Program-made: the position numbers and the translations under genes
Shown: positions 33,692 to 42,877 of the stretch, piece after piece
How positions within the stretch are numbered: the stretch's first letter is position 1
Layout: the number at the start of each line of letters is the position of its first letter
The notes under the pieces: generated by a model
What the model saw: only the letters and a program-made list of their open reading frames with translations
Databases searched by the model: none
Told to the model about the DNA's origin: nothing
NCBI RefSeq assembly: GCF_023015865.1
Contig: NZ_JALKBC010000010.1
Coordinates: forward strand, 124,001-188,000
Length of the DNA: 64,000 nt
DNA from: Arenibacter sp. F26102
GTDB lineage: Bacteria > Bacteroidota > Bacteroidia > Flavobacteriales > Flavobacteriaceae
Direction: 5' to 3'

Positions 33692-33740
33692 ACCCCACTT
33701 TTACTTGGTCTCTACCATGTAAAAGAGGGGTTTCTTTTTT
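33692..33740. terminator. Terminator of the btuB operon, usable on both strands
   Basis: CCCCaCTTTTAC (33693-33704) pairs with GTAAAAGaGGGG (33719-33730), with an inner GGT/ACC helix, followed by TTTCTTTTTT (33731-33740). On the minus strand the distal sequence is GTAACAGTTTTTA, so it could also serve the convergent S41 gene. Confidence 0.8.
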
Positions 33741-33790
33741 GGAATTGAACATTTTTTCTGTTCAATAGTATTTTTTAGAATTTGTAAGCC

Positions 33791-35263
33791 TTATTGAAAT
33801 GGAATATCAACAGGTTTGTCCAAATACATGTTGTCTTTTAGGACGGTAAACATTTTGGAGTTGGAAACTTCATTTACCGGCATTTTTACCGTAAAGTCCC
33901 TCTTCGCACTTACACCGGTAATTTCCTGGATAGCCCTGGCAAATAAGGGTTCGTTTATGTCCCCAAGGATTCCTAGGTCGGAAAGGTCTTCCTTTAGAAC
34001 TACATCAGGTGCTAGGCCGGAAGTGTAGTCCGAAAAACCAGCGGAATTCTCATTTCTACCCATGAGCGGCTGCATGGCCCACAAATTGCCAGGATTTATT
34101 TTATTCTCCCTACCTGCCCTGTAAATGTAATCGTTGTCTATATCATCTACCATAGTTACCGAAAATTCATTCTTTCCCCTCGTAGTTTCACCAATATGAA
34201 CAACATTTAAATAAGGGGCCAATCCGTTCATGACCAATTCACTGGCGGAGGCGGAGCTGCCGGTTGCAAGAACATATACGGTATTAAGGTTTAGGCTGTT
34301 CAAGTTTGTACCTTTATCTGTTTTATTGGCAAAATAATCTTCCAGTTGTTCTTTTTTAAGGAGCCCCTGTATTTTATCGTTCCATCTTTGCCTAACATAT
34401 AGTTCATCTGTATTGGTGCCGTATACCATACTGGCCAATAATCTGGAACTGTTTACGGAGCCGCCCGGGTTATAACGTAGGTCAACTACCAATTCTGTAG
34501 CCCCTTCCGTTTTAAATTGTCCGAAGGCAGTATTCAATTGTTCATTATACCCGCTAGTAAAACCGTTGTACATTAAGTAGGCAATTTTTGTCCCGTTGAT
34601 CTCTACGGTCTTGGCCACCAATATGGGGTTTTCTTGCAATCCTTCTTCCTTGGTCAATGTTACTACCTTTTCATTATCCGTAACAACCGTGCCGGAAATA
34701 TCTGCCATTCCAAGAGTATAGGTATCTGAATTTCCAAAAAGTAGACCAACATAATTGGCATCGGTAAGTTGGGTACCGTTTACCCGTGTAAATATTTCCC
34801 CTCTTGCAATATCTTTGGTGGAAGCATTGGAATTTGGAATTATGTATCGTACGTACCCAAAAAGATTGGTGCTACCCTCATTGCGCGCCAATCCATATTC
34901 CAATCCATTACTTTTTGTAACACCTTCCAAGGCATTTACCAAGGTTTTATAATCTTCTTCCACAAAGCTAAACCTGTCAATGGCAGTACTGCTGCCAACA
35001 ACATTGGAGTGCTTGTAACAGGTTTGGTAGAAGAACTCCTCAGGATCGGGATAGGATTCCAAATAGGTAACATAATCCTCGTTGGTGGTAAATCTATTGT
35101 CTCCTAAATTGGGAGCATTTGCCTGCCAGAAATACCATTGGTTTAGGCCTTGCCACATAAAATTCTGCACAGTTGACTCCTTTGGATAGACGAATGCGTC
35201 ATCATCCTTGTCCGAACATGAAAGAATTATGGTAATTAAAAGTAGGCCTAGGATTCTCTTCAT
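33791..35263 (-). CDS. S41 family peptidase, lipoprotein (CTP-like)
   Basis: 490 residues with a lipoprotein signal (LLLITIILSC, Cys16). An N-terminal helical domain precedes a PDZ-like region (GYVRYIIPNSNASTKDIARG, EIFTRVNGTQL) and the S41 catalytic core: ELVVDLRYNPGGSVNSSRLL, the nucleophile motif ATGSSASASELVMNGL and the lysine motif TTRGKNEFSV. The Ser-Lys dyad therefore looks intact. It would cleave C-terminal ends of periplasmic or surface proteins. It is a paralogue of the gene at 35357-36850, 93 bp upstream on the same strand. Confidence 0.9.
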   Translation of the reverse strand: MKRILGLLLITIILSCSDKDDDAFVYPKESTVQNFMWQGLNQWYFWQANAPNLGDNRFTTNEDYVTYLESYPDPEEFFYQTCYKHSNVVGSSTAIDRFSFVEEDYKTLVNALEGVTKSNGLEYGLARNEGSTNLFGYVRYIIPNSNASTKDIARGEIFTRVNGTQLTDANYVGLLFGNSDTYTLGMADISGTVVTDNEKVVTLTKEEGLQENPILVAKTVEINGTKIAYLMYNGFTSGYNEQLNTAFGQFKTEGATELVVDLRYNPGGSVNSSRLLASMVYGTNTDELYVRQRWNDKIQGLLKKEQLEDYFANKTDKGTNLNSLNLNTVYVLATGSSASASELVMNGLAPYLNVVHIGETTRGKNEFSVTMVDDIDNDYIYRAGRENKINPGNLWAMQPLMGRNENSAGFSDYTSGLAPDVVLKEDLSDLGILGDINEPLFARAIQEITGVSAKRDFTVKMPVNEVSNSKMFTVLKDNMYLDKPVDIPFQ

Positions 35264-35356
35264 AATGTAATTGTAATGTTAATAGTGTCGCACATTATAT
35301 CAATTAGCCCAAGTTAATTTTTCTAGGCTTGAGCGATAACCTGTACAGAGCACTGC

Positions 35357-36850
35357 TTATTCTTTAGTTGTCAAGTTCACGGTTTTTTTCATGTCCATAA
35401 ACATATTATCCTTAATCTTGGTGAACATTTTGGAACTACTAACCAATTTAACAGGGATATCCACCGTGAAATCCATTTTTGCGGTAGTTCCTGTAATCTC
35501 GGCAATGGCCTTGGCCAACAAGGGTTCATCCATATTGCCCAATGTTCCTAAATTGGAAAGATCCTCACTCAACAAAATATCAGGTGTAAGTCCGTCCGTA
35601 TACTCGGAAAAACCATTGGCATTTTCATTTCGTCCTATCAACGGTTGAATGGCCCAGTGGTTATCCGGGTTAATATTGTCTTCCCTCTCTGGGTCGTAAA
35701 CATTGCCATTGTCAAAATCGTCTACAAAGGTAACCGAAAATTCATTCTTTCCGGTAGTAGTGGTCCCGATATGGATTACATTTATGTACGGATCTAATCC
35801 ATTCATAACCAATTCGCTTGCCGATGCGCTACTTCCTGTCGCAAGGACATATACCTTGCTTAGGCCTAACGTATTTAAGGGGGTATTGTTGCCCGTTGCG
35901 TCGGCAAAATACTCAATAAGGTCGGTGTCCTTATATTGCGATTGGAGTTTTTCATTATATCTGGCCTTCAGGAAAACACTATTGGTAAATGTACCATAAA
36001 TCATACTGGATAATAATCTGGCAGAATTGACCGATCCACCTGGATTGTACCTTAGATCCAATACAAGATCTGTAACCCCGGCGGACTTAAACTCTCCAAA
36101 CGCATCATTCAACTGTTCGTCAAATTGGTTGGTAAAACCATTATACATTAAATAGCCTATTTTTTTTCCTCCAGTTTCCAATACATTGTTGATATATATC
36201 GGATTCTCGGTTAAATTGGCCTCTTTTGTTAATGTAACCTCTCTATCTGTATTGGTAATAATGTTATTGGAGATATCCGCCATATTTAAGGTATAGGTAT
36301 CACTTTCGCCAAACAAAAGATCTACGTAATTATTCAAGTTAAGGGTAGTGCCATTAACACCGGTAAAAATATCCCCTCTTTGGATATCCTTGGTAGAGGC
36401 ATTGGAATTTGGCACAATGTAGCGAACATATCCATATACATCGTCGCTATTGGCAAATAAACTCAATCCAAATTCTACACCATTACTCTTGGATATTCCG
36501 GCAAAGGATTGTGTCAATTCCTTATAATCATCGGAATAAAAACTAAAGCGGTCTTCTGTGTAAAGCAATTTTTCGTCAAAAAATGTTCCGGGGTCTTCCT
36601 CGGTTTCCAGAAAGGACACGTAATCGTCATAGGAAGCAAAACGGGAATCACCCAAGTCAGCTACATCACTTTGCCAAAAATAGTAGGTGTTCATTGTCTG
36701 CCACATAAAGTTTTGGGCCGTTACATCCAATTCTAGTTCCGTGGTAGGAATTATTTCTTCAATATCCTCTGTAACTAGGGTGTCATCATTCTTACTACAA
36801 CTGCTGAGAAACAAACTCAATCCCAAAAATGCTAATAAATACTTTTTCAT
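35357..36850 (-). CDS. S41 family peptidase, lipoprotein, paralogue of the preceding
   Basis: 497 residues from ATG 36848-36850, which begins the lipoprotein signal MKKYLLAFLGLSLFLSSC (Cys18); the longer frame to 36901 adds an unrelated stretch. PDZ-like region GYVRYIVPNSNASTKDIQRG, DIFTGVNGTTL; catalytic core LVLDLRYNPGGSVNSARLLS, ATGSSASASELVMNGL, and TTTGKNEFSV. The two proteins align along the whole length, so this is a tandem duplication. Retention of both catalytic residues suggests two working enzymes with different substrates. Confidence 0.9.
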   Translation of the reverse strand: MKKYLLAFLGLSLFLSSCSKNDDTLVTEDIEEIIPTTELELDVTAQNFMWQTMNTYYFWQSDVADLGDSRFASYDDYVSFLETEEDPGTFFDEKLLYTEDRFSFYSDDYKELTQSFAGISKSNGVEFGLSLFANSDDVYGYVRYIVPNSNASTKDIQRGDIFTGVNGTTLNLNNYVDLLFGESDTYTLNMADISNNIITNTDREVTLTKEANLTENPIYINNVLETGGKKIGYLMYNGFTNQFDEQLNDAFGEFKSAGVTDLVLDLRYNPGGSVNSARLLSSMIYGTFTNSVFLKARYNEKLQSQYKDTDLIEYFADATGNNTPLNTLGLSKVYVLATGSSASASELVMNGLDPYINVIHIGTTTTGKNEFSVTFVDDFDNGNVYDPEREDNINPDNHWAIQPLIGRNENANGFSEYTDGLTPDILLSEDLSNLGTLGNMDEPLLAKAIAEITGTTAKMDFTVDIPVKLVSSSKMFTKIKDNMFMDMKKTVNLTTKE

Positions 36851-37017
36851 AAATTTAAAATAATTGCAAAAACATAACGCATACTGGCACACAAATATCA
36901 TTCCATTAAAAAAGTGTGAATTAGTTTTGGGGAACGATTTTATTTATATACGGATATATTACCTATTTGGTTTCCATAGGACTAAATTACTTACATTGTA
37001 AAGAAATGGAAACTAAT

Positions 37018-37043
37018 TGTAACAAAATTCGATGTATGTCGTC
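37018..37043 (+). promoter_or_regulatory. Putative ECF sigma-dependent promoter of the sigma factor operon
   Basis: TGTAAC (37018-37023), 16 bp, then CGTC (37040-37043) resembles ECF promoters of the TGAAAC-N16-CGTC type, about 50 bp before the sigma gene ATG. This would allow autoregulation. An 8-bp inverted repeat (GTTTCCAT 36970-36977, ATGGAAAC 37006-37013) just upstream may be a further site. Confidence 0.4.
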
Positions 37044-37091
37044 TTCCCTTTGTAAGCCTTTTGAGGAGGATTATAAAACAACTAAACCAAA

Positions 37092-37601
37092 ATGCAACAA
37101 ACTGAGTTTTTAAATGTGGTTTTACCATTTAAGGATAAACTTTATAGGCTGGCGAAGCGCTTATTGGTCTCTAAAGAAGAAGCTGAGGATGCCACACAAG
37201 AAATCTTATTGAAGTTATGGTCCAAGAATAAGATGATGACCGGCTATAATAATGTGGAGGCCTATGCCATGATGATGACCAAGAATTTTTGCTTGGACCG
37301 ACTTAAATCCAAACAGGCCGGTAACTTAAAATTGGTGCATAGTAATTATAAGGATGAAAATGTGTCCATACAAACCCAGATAGAGGTTAGCGACAGTTTA
37401 AGTTGGATAGAAAAAATTATGGAAGAATTGCCAGAGCAACAAAAAATGGTTTTACAATTACGGGATGTGGAACAATATGAATTTGAGGAAATAGCGGATT
37501 TATTGGGTATGAACACTACTGCCGTTAGGGTAGCATTGTCCAGGGCAAGAAAAACAGTAAGGGAAAAATTAGTACAAAAGCACAATTATGGAATTCAATA
37601 A
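37092..37601 (+). CDS. RNA polymerase sigma factor, ECF subfamily
   Basis: 169 residues. Region 2 (KLYRLAKRLLVSKEEAEDAT, QEILLKLW) and region 4 (LPEQQKMVLQLRDVEQYEFE, EIADLLGMNTTAVRVALSRA with RKTVREKL) are typical of sigma-70 ECF factors; region 3 is absent as expected. It overlaps the next gene by 14 bp. That gene encodes a single-pass membrane protein suited to be its anti-sigma factor. Confidence 0.92.
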   Translation: MQQTEFLNVVLPFKDKLYRLAKRLLVSKEEAEDATQEILLKLWSKNKMMTGYNNVEAYAMMMTKNFCLDRLKSKQAGNLKLVHSNYKDENVSIQTQIEVSDSLSWIEKIMEELPEQQKMVLQLRDVEQYEFEEIADLLGMNTTAVRVALSRARKTVREKLVQKHNYGIQ

Positions 37602-38010
37602 CATAGAAAAATTATTGGAAAGGTATTTCGAGGCAACTACTACGGTTGCCGAGGAGGAAATGTTGAGAGCGTATTTTACAAGGGAGGATATTCCTCCACA
37701 CTTAAAAAGGCATGCTCCAATGTTTCAATATTTTTCCGTTGCCAAAGAAGAGCGGTTCACCAAGCAGGTTCCTCTAAAACCTAGAAATAAAAGTTATATA
37801 AAGTGGATTTCCGTTGCTGCCGTAAGCGTCTTGGTATTTGGTATATATTTTGGAAGAAGCTATCAGGAACAGAGAGAAGCGGAATACGCCTATCAGGAAA
37901 CCAAAAAGGCATTAAGTCTTTTGGCGACCAACCTTGGTAAGGGAACGGAGAAAGTGGCTTATTTAAGGGAATTTGAAGAAACAAAACAAAAAATTTATAA
38001 CAAAAATTAA
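37588..38010 (+). CDS. Putative anti-sigma factor, single-pass membrane protein
   Basis: 140 residues. A cytoplasmic N-terminal half (LLERYFEATTTVAEEEMLRA, YFTREDIPPHLKRHAPMFQY) of the short anti-sigma type, one membrane segment (WISVAAVSVLVFGIYFG, residues about 71-87) and a periplasmic helical tail. Overlap with the ECF gene and topology are the evidence; no zinc-finger motif is seen. It is shorter than FecR-type anti-sigma factors. Confidence 0.68.
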   Translation: MEFNNIEKLLERYFEATTTVAEEEMLRAYFTREDIPPHLKRHAPMFQYFSVAKEERFTKQVPLKPRNKSYIKWISVAAVSVLVFGIYFGRSYQEQREAEYAYQETKKALSLLATNLGKGTEKVAYLREFEETKQKIYNKN

Positions 38011-38020
38011 ATTAAAAGAA

Positions 38021-38569
38021 ATGAAGAAGAATATCATAATAGTATTACTAGCCGTGTTGCCTTTTGTTGGGTTTTCACAATCAATGTTCGACAAGTTTGA
38101 AGATTTGGACAATGTAAGTGCCGTAGTTGTCAATGAAAGCATGTTTAAATTATTGAGCAAGATAAACGTTGAGGTCGATGACAAAGAGGCCCAGGATTTT
38201 ATGGATATAGCACAAAACCTAAAAAACCTAAAGGTATTTATCACCGAGGATAAAAAGGTTTCCGTGGACATGCAAACCACTATGGAGAAGTATTTGAAAT
38301 CCTCCTCACTACAGGAACTTATGAGGGTCAAGGATAAGGATGCCAACGTAAAGTTTTACATCAAGAGTGGCAAGGATGAAGACCATGTAAGTGAATTGCT
38401 CATGTTTGTTACCGGCATTAAAAATGGGAACTTGGAAATCAATGACAGGAAATTTGAAACGGTATTGCTATCGCTGACCGGCGATATCGATTTAAACAAG
38501 ATCGGATCTTTAACCCAAAAGATGAATTTACCTTCAGAACTCAGTAAGGCGGGTAAAAATAAAAAGTAA
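38021..38569 (+). CDS. DUF4252 domain-containing exported protein
   Basis: 182 residues from ATG 38021 (MKKNIIIVLLAVLPFVGFSQ), a clean signal peptide; the longer frame to 37973 would fuse a non-signal extension overlapping the previous gene. Sequence such as SMFDKFEDLDNVSAVVVNES and LNLSL-like helices (SSSLQELMRVKDKDANVKFY) fit the DUF4252 family, which often follows ECF sigma genes in Bacteroidota. Function unknown, perhaps an envelope stress effector. Ten bp separate it from the putative anti-sigma gene. Confidence 0.8.
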   Translation: MKKNIIIVLLAVLPFVGFSQSMFDKFEDLDNVSAVVVNESMFKLLSKINVEVDDKEAQDFMDIAQNLKNLKVFITEDKKVSVDMQTTMEKYLKSSSLQELMRVKDKDANVKFYIKSGKDEDHVSELLMFVTGIKNGNLEINDRKFETVLLSLTGDIDLNKIGSLTQKMNLPSELSKAGKNKK

Positions 38570-38640
38570 ATGGGTTAGGGAAGTGGGATAAGTGAAAAGC
38601 CATTTCCCTTCATTTTGGATTAAAACCTAAACATAAGGAA

Positions 38641-39186
38641 ATGAGAAAAATATTCGGAAAATTGGCCTTGGCTATTTTGTCGGCCATTGTTATGACGGCA
38701 TGTTCGTCTACACAAAGTTTACAGGAGTATTTTGTGGATAATGAGGGCAATCCTAATTTTTTATCCGTTGATCTTCCGGTAAGCTTATTGAATATGGATA
38801 AAGCGGACCTTACGGAGGACCAAAGGGAGGCACTGGGGTCATTAAAAAAACTTAATATTCTGGCCTTTAAGATAACCGCGGATAACCTAACGGAGTTTCA
38901 AAAAGAAAAATCGAATATCAATGCTATTTTAAAAAACAGCAAATTTACGGAGTTGATGAAAATGAATACCAGTTTCGGCAAGGCTTCTGTAAGGTATTTG
39001 GGAGATGATGATGCTATTGATGAGGTAATTATCTACGGGGATAGTGACGAAAAGGGTTTTATGCTGGTTCGGGTGTTGGGCAAAAATATGAACCCTGCCA
39101 AATTGGTCCAATTTATGAAAGCTATGGAAAAATCCGATTATAAGGGAGAAGGCTTGGGCGGCCTAAAGGAATTTATGAAAGGTTAA
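38641..39186 (+). CDS. DUF4252 domain-containing lipoprotein
   Basis: 181 residues with a lipoprotein signal (ALAILSAIVMTAC, Cys21). It resembles the preceding DUF4252 protein in layout: a helical middle (LKKLNILAFKITADNLTEFQ) and a terminal beta-alpha unit (SDEKGFMLVRVLGKNMNPAK, LVQFMKAME). It ends the ECF operon, followed by an intrinsic terminator at 39209. Role unknown. Confidence 0.8.
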   Translation: MRKIFGKLALAILSAIVMTACSSTQSLQEYFVDNEGNPNFLSVDLPVSLLNMDKADLTEDQREALGSLKKLNILAFKITADNLTEFQKEKSNINAILKNSKFTELMKMNTSFGKASVRYLGDDDAIDEVIIYGDSDEKGFMLVRVLGKNMNPAKLVQFMKAMEKSDYKGEGLGGLKEFMKG

Positions 39187-39208
39187 ATAGATGTCCATAT
39201 AACTTAAT

Positions 39209-39243
39209 AAAACCTGTATCGAAATACTTGACACAGGTTTTTT
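39209..39243 (+). terminator. Terminator of the ECF sigma operon
   Basis: AAAACCTGT (39209-39217) pairs with ACAGGTTTT (39233-39241) over a 15-nt loop and is followed by TT. The A-tract on the left side allows function on the minus strand for mscS read-through as well. Confidence 0.75.
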
Positions 39244-39285
39244 GCAAAAGTTTCATTCTGCTGAGGCCGAAATTCATACAGTGCC

Positions 39286-40185
39286 CTAAGCTTTTTCGGA
39301 TTTATCGTCAATCAATACCTGTAGGTTGTTCTTGTTAAAATCCAAAGTACGAATGGGGAAAGGGATATTGATATTTTGGTTATCGAAATTCTCCTTAATA
39401 ATTTTAACGGCCTTATGGGTTGCGGCCAATTTATGTTTATTGTTAGCCATATCTATCCAGAAACGGACAATGAAATTAATGGAACTGTCACCAAATTCGG
39501 TAAAAAAGAATTCCACGTCTTCATCTTCTTTTTGATCAAAATTTTCAGAGATAAGCTTTACCACAAGATCTTCTACCTGTTGAAGACTACTTTCATAACC
39601 TACCCCACATGCAACAGATATCCTACTTCTTTCGGAAATGGAATAATTGGTAAACGAACCATCTATAAAATTTGAATTTGGTATTACAACATAATTATTA
39701 TCGGGCTGCCTAAGAACAATATTCCTTAGATTAATTTCGGATACAAAACCAGAATACCCATCGGATTCAATAAAATCATCAATTTTTAGTTTAGGCATAA
39801 AGGAAAGGATCAAACCTCCAAAGGTATTGTTCAAGGTGCCTTGCAGGGCAAGACCAATGGCCAAACCAATAACACCGGCACCGGCAAGGATACTTGTTAG
39901 CACTTTATTCAGTTCCATAACACCAAGTGCCACGAAAAAGCCAAGTAGCATAATGATTACAAATACAACCTTGCCGATGATTTCCTGTACGGATTTCTGG
40001 TCTACACTTTTCGCCAGTAATTTTCTTAGTATTTTTCTAATTACCCTAGCCAGGATATAGAATAATATCATGACCAAGATGGCCATAATTATATTGGGGA
40101 GTTTTAAAATGATCGCATCCAACCATCCGTCCAGCTTGTTCCAGAGTTTGGTGACCGCGTCTTCTATTGAGAATTTATTTTCCAT
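39286..40185 (-). CDS. mscS: Small-conductance mechanosensitive channel, MscS family
   Basis: 299 residues. Three membrane segments (about 26-47, 70-90 and 95-118), with the pore-lining helix GAGVIGLAIGLALQGTLNNT FGG pattern rich in Gly and Ala, then the beta domain (FIESDGYSGFVSEINLRNIV, NNYVVIPNSNFIDGSFTNYS) and an alpha/beta C-terminal domain. This is the standard MscS architecture for releasing solutes on hypo-osmotic shock. It is transcribed alone. Confidence 0.93.
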   Translation of the reverse strand: MENKFSIEDAVTKLWNKLDGWLDAIILKLPNIIMAILVMILFYILARVIRKILRKLLAKSVDQKSVQEIIGKVVFVIIMLLGFFVALGVMELNKVLTSILAGAGVIGLAIGLALQGTLNNTFGGLILSFMPKLKIDDFIESDGYSGFVSEINLRNIVLRQPDNNYVVIPNSNFIDGSFTNYSISERSRISVACGVGYESSLQQVEDLVVKLISENFDQKEDEDVEFFFTEFGDSSINFIVRFWIDMANNKHKLAATHKAVKIIKENFDNQNINIPFPIRTLDFNKNNLQVLIDDKSEKA

Positions 40186-40730
40186 GGTATAAAATTTTGG
40201 TTAATATCTTTGTTTATCAAGTTATCCGTTAAATGGACTTATTTAATTCCCAACTATTTTAAGTAAATGGCATATTCCTGTTAGACCAGGAAATCGACGA
40301 CCGCGGCCAGGAATTTCAATTCTTGACCAGAATTACTACATAAATGCAAAAGAGGAATCAATGCAGTGATAAGATATGAAAATGTCCGTTGGAGGATGTT
40401 TCCATAAAAATTAATTTTTAACCCAAATAAACTAAAGTTTAATATCGGTACTTTATGTTCCTAGGTAATTGCAATTGTCTTTTATCCATTTTTGACCATT
40501 TCCTTTGATTTTTGAATATAAATTAAATAGGAAATTTTAAGTGTGTTGGAATGTGTAGTTTTTGCATCTAATTGAAATGAGTTAAACATTTTTTGTTTAG
40601 TAATAAAGTCAAGGTAGGGAATTGGGGATATTTGTTTAATCAGTTGGCTCTTAATGGGGTATGGGCAAACCAAACCAGTTATTTTAAAGGGAGTTGTATA
40701 AGAAGACATTGATAATCAAAAATATCCACT
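40186..40730. other. 545-bp intergenic region, no gene seen
   Basis: It separates the divergent mscS and GH3-family genes. It is AT-rich with one GC-rich patch (GACCGCGGCCAGG near 40300). A 75-codon frame on the minus strand (40482-40709) has no protein-like composition and I do not call it. The region presumably holds both promoters; no full TTTG/TAnnTTTG pair was found. Confidence 0.5.
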
Positions 40731-42272
40731 ATGGCAATCCTAGGCAACATTATTAAAGGTGCAATTCACTTAAAGGAAACGTTTTCTGCCGAAAGTGATC
40801 ATTGGAAAGAACAACAGGAAGTCCTTCAGAACATTTTAAATATTTCGAAAAACACGGACTTCGGTCTATACTACAATTTTGAAACCATTTTGAATTCTCA
40901 GGATTTGCCGGGGGAATTTGCTGAAAAAATCCCTTATTTCGATTATAATAAAATAAATGGGGAATGGTGGCATAAATTGCATGAGGGATATGAAAATGTT
41001 ACCTGGCCTGGCCGGCCTTCCTATTTTGCCCTTAGTTCTGGAACCACGGGTAAAAGCAGTAAGCGCATACCTGTAACCGATGATATGATCGAGGCCATAC
41101 GGGCTGCCGGAATTAAGCAGGTCTTTGCATTGAGTAATTTTGATTTACCCGCCGATTTTTTTGAAAAGGAAATTATGATGCTTGGTAGTTCCACCAATTT
41201 GGAGGAACGAAATGAATTTATGGAAGGCGAAATTAGTGGTATAAGTGCGGGAAATATCCCGTTTTGGTTTAGAAGTTATTACAAGCCAGGGGAGGAAATT
41301 GCGAAAATTGAGGATTGGGACCAAAGAGTGGAACACATAGCGGAGAGAGCATCAGACTGGGACATCGGAGCCTTAAGTGGTATACCTTCATGGATAGAAT
41401 TGATGCTCCAAAAGGTTATAGAATATCATGGTCTTAAAAATATCCATGAAATTTGGCCAAATTTAATGGTGTATACTTCCGGGGGGGTTGCCTTTGGACC
41501 ATATGAAAAAAGTTTTAATGCGCTTATGGGGCATCCAATTACAGTCATAGATACCTACTTGGCTTCCGAAGGTTTTATAGCCTGCCAGACTAGGCCAGAA
41601 ACCAAGGCTATGCAATTGATAACCGATAATGGAATCTATTTTGAATTTGTTCCCTTTAAACCGGAATACATTCGGGAAGATGGCTCCCTAAACCCAAGTG
41701 CTCCGGCCAAAGCCTTAAACGAAGTGGAATTAGATCAAGATTATGTCCTTCTCATTAGTACGGTAAGTGGAGCATGGCGCTATTTAATAGGCGATACCAT
41801 TAGTTTTACAAATTTGGAGAAAGCTGAAATAAAGATAACTGGCCGCACAAAATTTTTCTTAAATACGGTGGGTTCCCAGCTCTCTGTAAACAAAATGGAT
41901 GATGCCATGAGATATCTGGAAGAAGCATATTCTACCAAGATTCCGGAATATACCATCTGTGCCAAACGTTGTGATGATGGCGAGTTCTATCATTGTTGGT
42001 ATTTGGGTTCCGATATGGTAAATCCTGATTGTGATTCCCTGTCCAAGTCCTTGGACGAGTTTTTAATGGAAGCCAACAAAAACTATAAGGTAGCTAGGAG
42101 CAAATCCCTAAAAGGAGTGAAGGTAAACGTAGTTTCCACCGATTTCTTTTACGACTGGAATGGTAAGAACAAAAAGAAAGGTGGTCAGGTAAAAATGGAG
42201 CGCGTTATGAATGAAGCAAAATTTGCCGATTGGGAACAATTTATTCAATTGAAAGTCTCCAATGAAGTCTAA
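40731..42272 (+). CDS. GH3 auxin-responsive promoter family protein (acyl-adenylate-forming)
   Basis: 513 residues. The ATP-binding P-loop-like SYFALSSGTTGKSSKRIPVT, the YTSGGVAFGPYEKSF, YLASEGFIACQTRP and WRYLIGDTISFTNLEKAEIK motifs are those of the GH3 superfamily. Plant members conjugate amino acids to acyl acids; bacterial members probably adenylate an acyl acid, with unknown substrate. Cytoplasmic, no signal. The stop overlaps the end of the convergent HELGH gene by 4 bp. Confidence 0.88.
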   Translation: MAILGNIIKGAIHLKETFSAESDHWKEQQEVLQNILNISKNTDFGLYYNFETILNSQDLPGEFAEKIPYFDYNKINGEWWHKLHEGYENVTWPGRPSYFALSSGTTGKSSKRIPVTDDMIEAIRAAGIKQVFALSNFDLPADFFEKEIMMLGSSTNLEERNEFMEGEISGISAGNIPFWFRSYYKPGEEIAKIEDWDQRVEHIAERASDWDIGALSGIPSWIELMLQKVIEYHGLKNIHEIWPNLMVYTSGGVAFGPYEKSFNALMGHPITVIDTYLASEGFIACQTRPETKAMQLITDNGIYFEFVPFKPEYIREDGSLNPSAPAKALNEVELDQDYVLLISTVSGAWRYLIGDTISFTNLEKAEIKITGRTKFFLNTVGSQLSVNKMDDAMRYLEEAYSTKIPEYTICAKRCDDGEFYHCWYLGSDMVNPDCDSLSKSLDEFLMEANKNYKVARSKSLKGVKVNVVSTDFFYDWNGKNKKKGGQVKMERVMNEAKFADWEQFIQLKVSNEV

Positions 42273-42877
42273 CGACTTCGCTCCTCAACCAATATCATTA
42301 TTTCTTCCGGTGATAGGTAATATTTTTTTATTCGATCCTTATAGGAGGCGGTTATATCAGAATGGTTTAAAATAAAATTCTTGGTGGCAAGAATGTATTT
42401 TTCCATGCCTTGTGCCACGGCATAGGTGTCGGCCACACGCTCAGCCTCTACTATAAAACGTTCGGAAAAGAGGTATTTAAACCCAAACGAAATCAAATTT
42501 AATTTGGTCCTATTTTGATAATCCATGATGTGGCCTAATTCATGGCCGATCCAACCTATGAGAATATTGGAAGGGATATCTTTAGTAGCAAATTCTTTAT
42601 CTGAAATCTTAAAAGCCTCACTAATCAAAATCACATAATTCCTATTGCTCCGATTCTTAAAGAAACTTTTAAAAGTTGGTCTTGCCTGCATCGTAGATTT
42701 CTTAATATTCTTTTTAAACTGAATTTCAATATTGCATTCAGATAATTCGGGATAAAATGAGAGAGCTTTTAAGGCTTCACTTTCAATGGACTTAGGAATA
42801 TTGTGTTGTGCAGTCATAAACAATGAGGTAGAAATGGCCAGGATGTATATTATAGTTTTCTTATTTAATAAATTCAT
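42269..42877 (-). CDS. Exported putative zinc metallopeptidase (HELGH)
   Basis: 202 residues with a signal peptide (TIIYILAISTSLFMTAQ). The segment LIGWIGHELGHIMDYQN contains a HExxH zinc-binding motif, and a downstream FIVEAERVADTYAVAQGM supplies a Glu/Asp-rich third ligand region as in M48-like and related minimal metallopeptidases (ExxAD). Total length is short for M48. The substrate is unknown. It is convergent with the GH3 gene. Confidence 0.7.
   Translation of the reverse strand: MNLLNKKTIIYILAISTSLFMTAQHNIPKSIESEALKALSFYPELSECNIEIQFKKNIKKSTMQARPTFKSFFKNRSNRNYVILISEAFKISDKEFATKDIPSNILIGWIGHELGHIMDYQNRTKLNLISFGFKYLFSERFIVEAERVADTYAVAQGMEKYILATKNFILNHSDITASYKDRIKKYYLSPEEIMILVEERSR

Noticed and set aside
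33791-37601. S41 genes and ECF genes as a proven regulated-proteolysis system
   Set aside because: Only position supports it; anti-sigma cleavage is normally done by other protease families.
40482-40709. 75-codon minus-strand frame between mscS and the GH3 gene
   Set aside because: Composition is not protein-like, no domain, and AT-rich noncoding DNA explains it.
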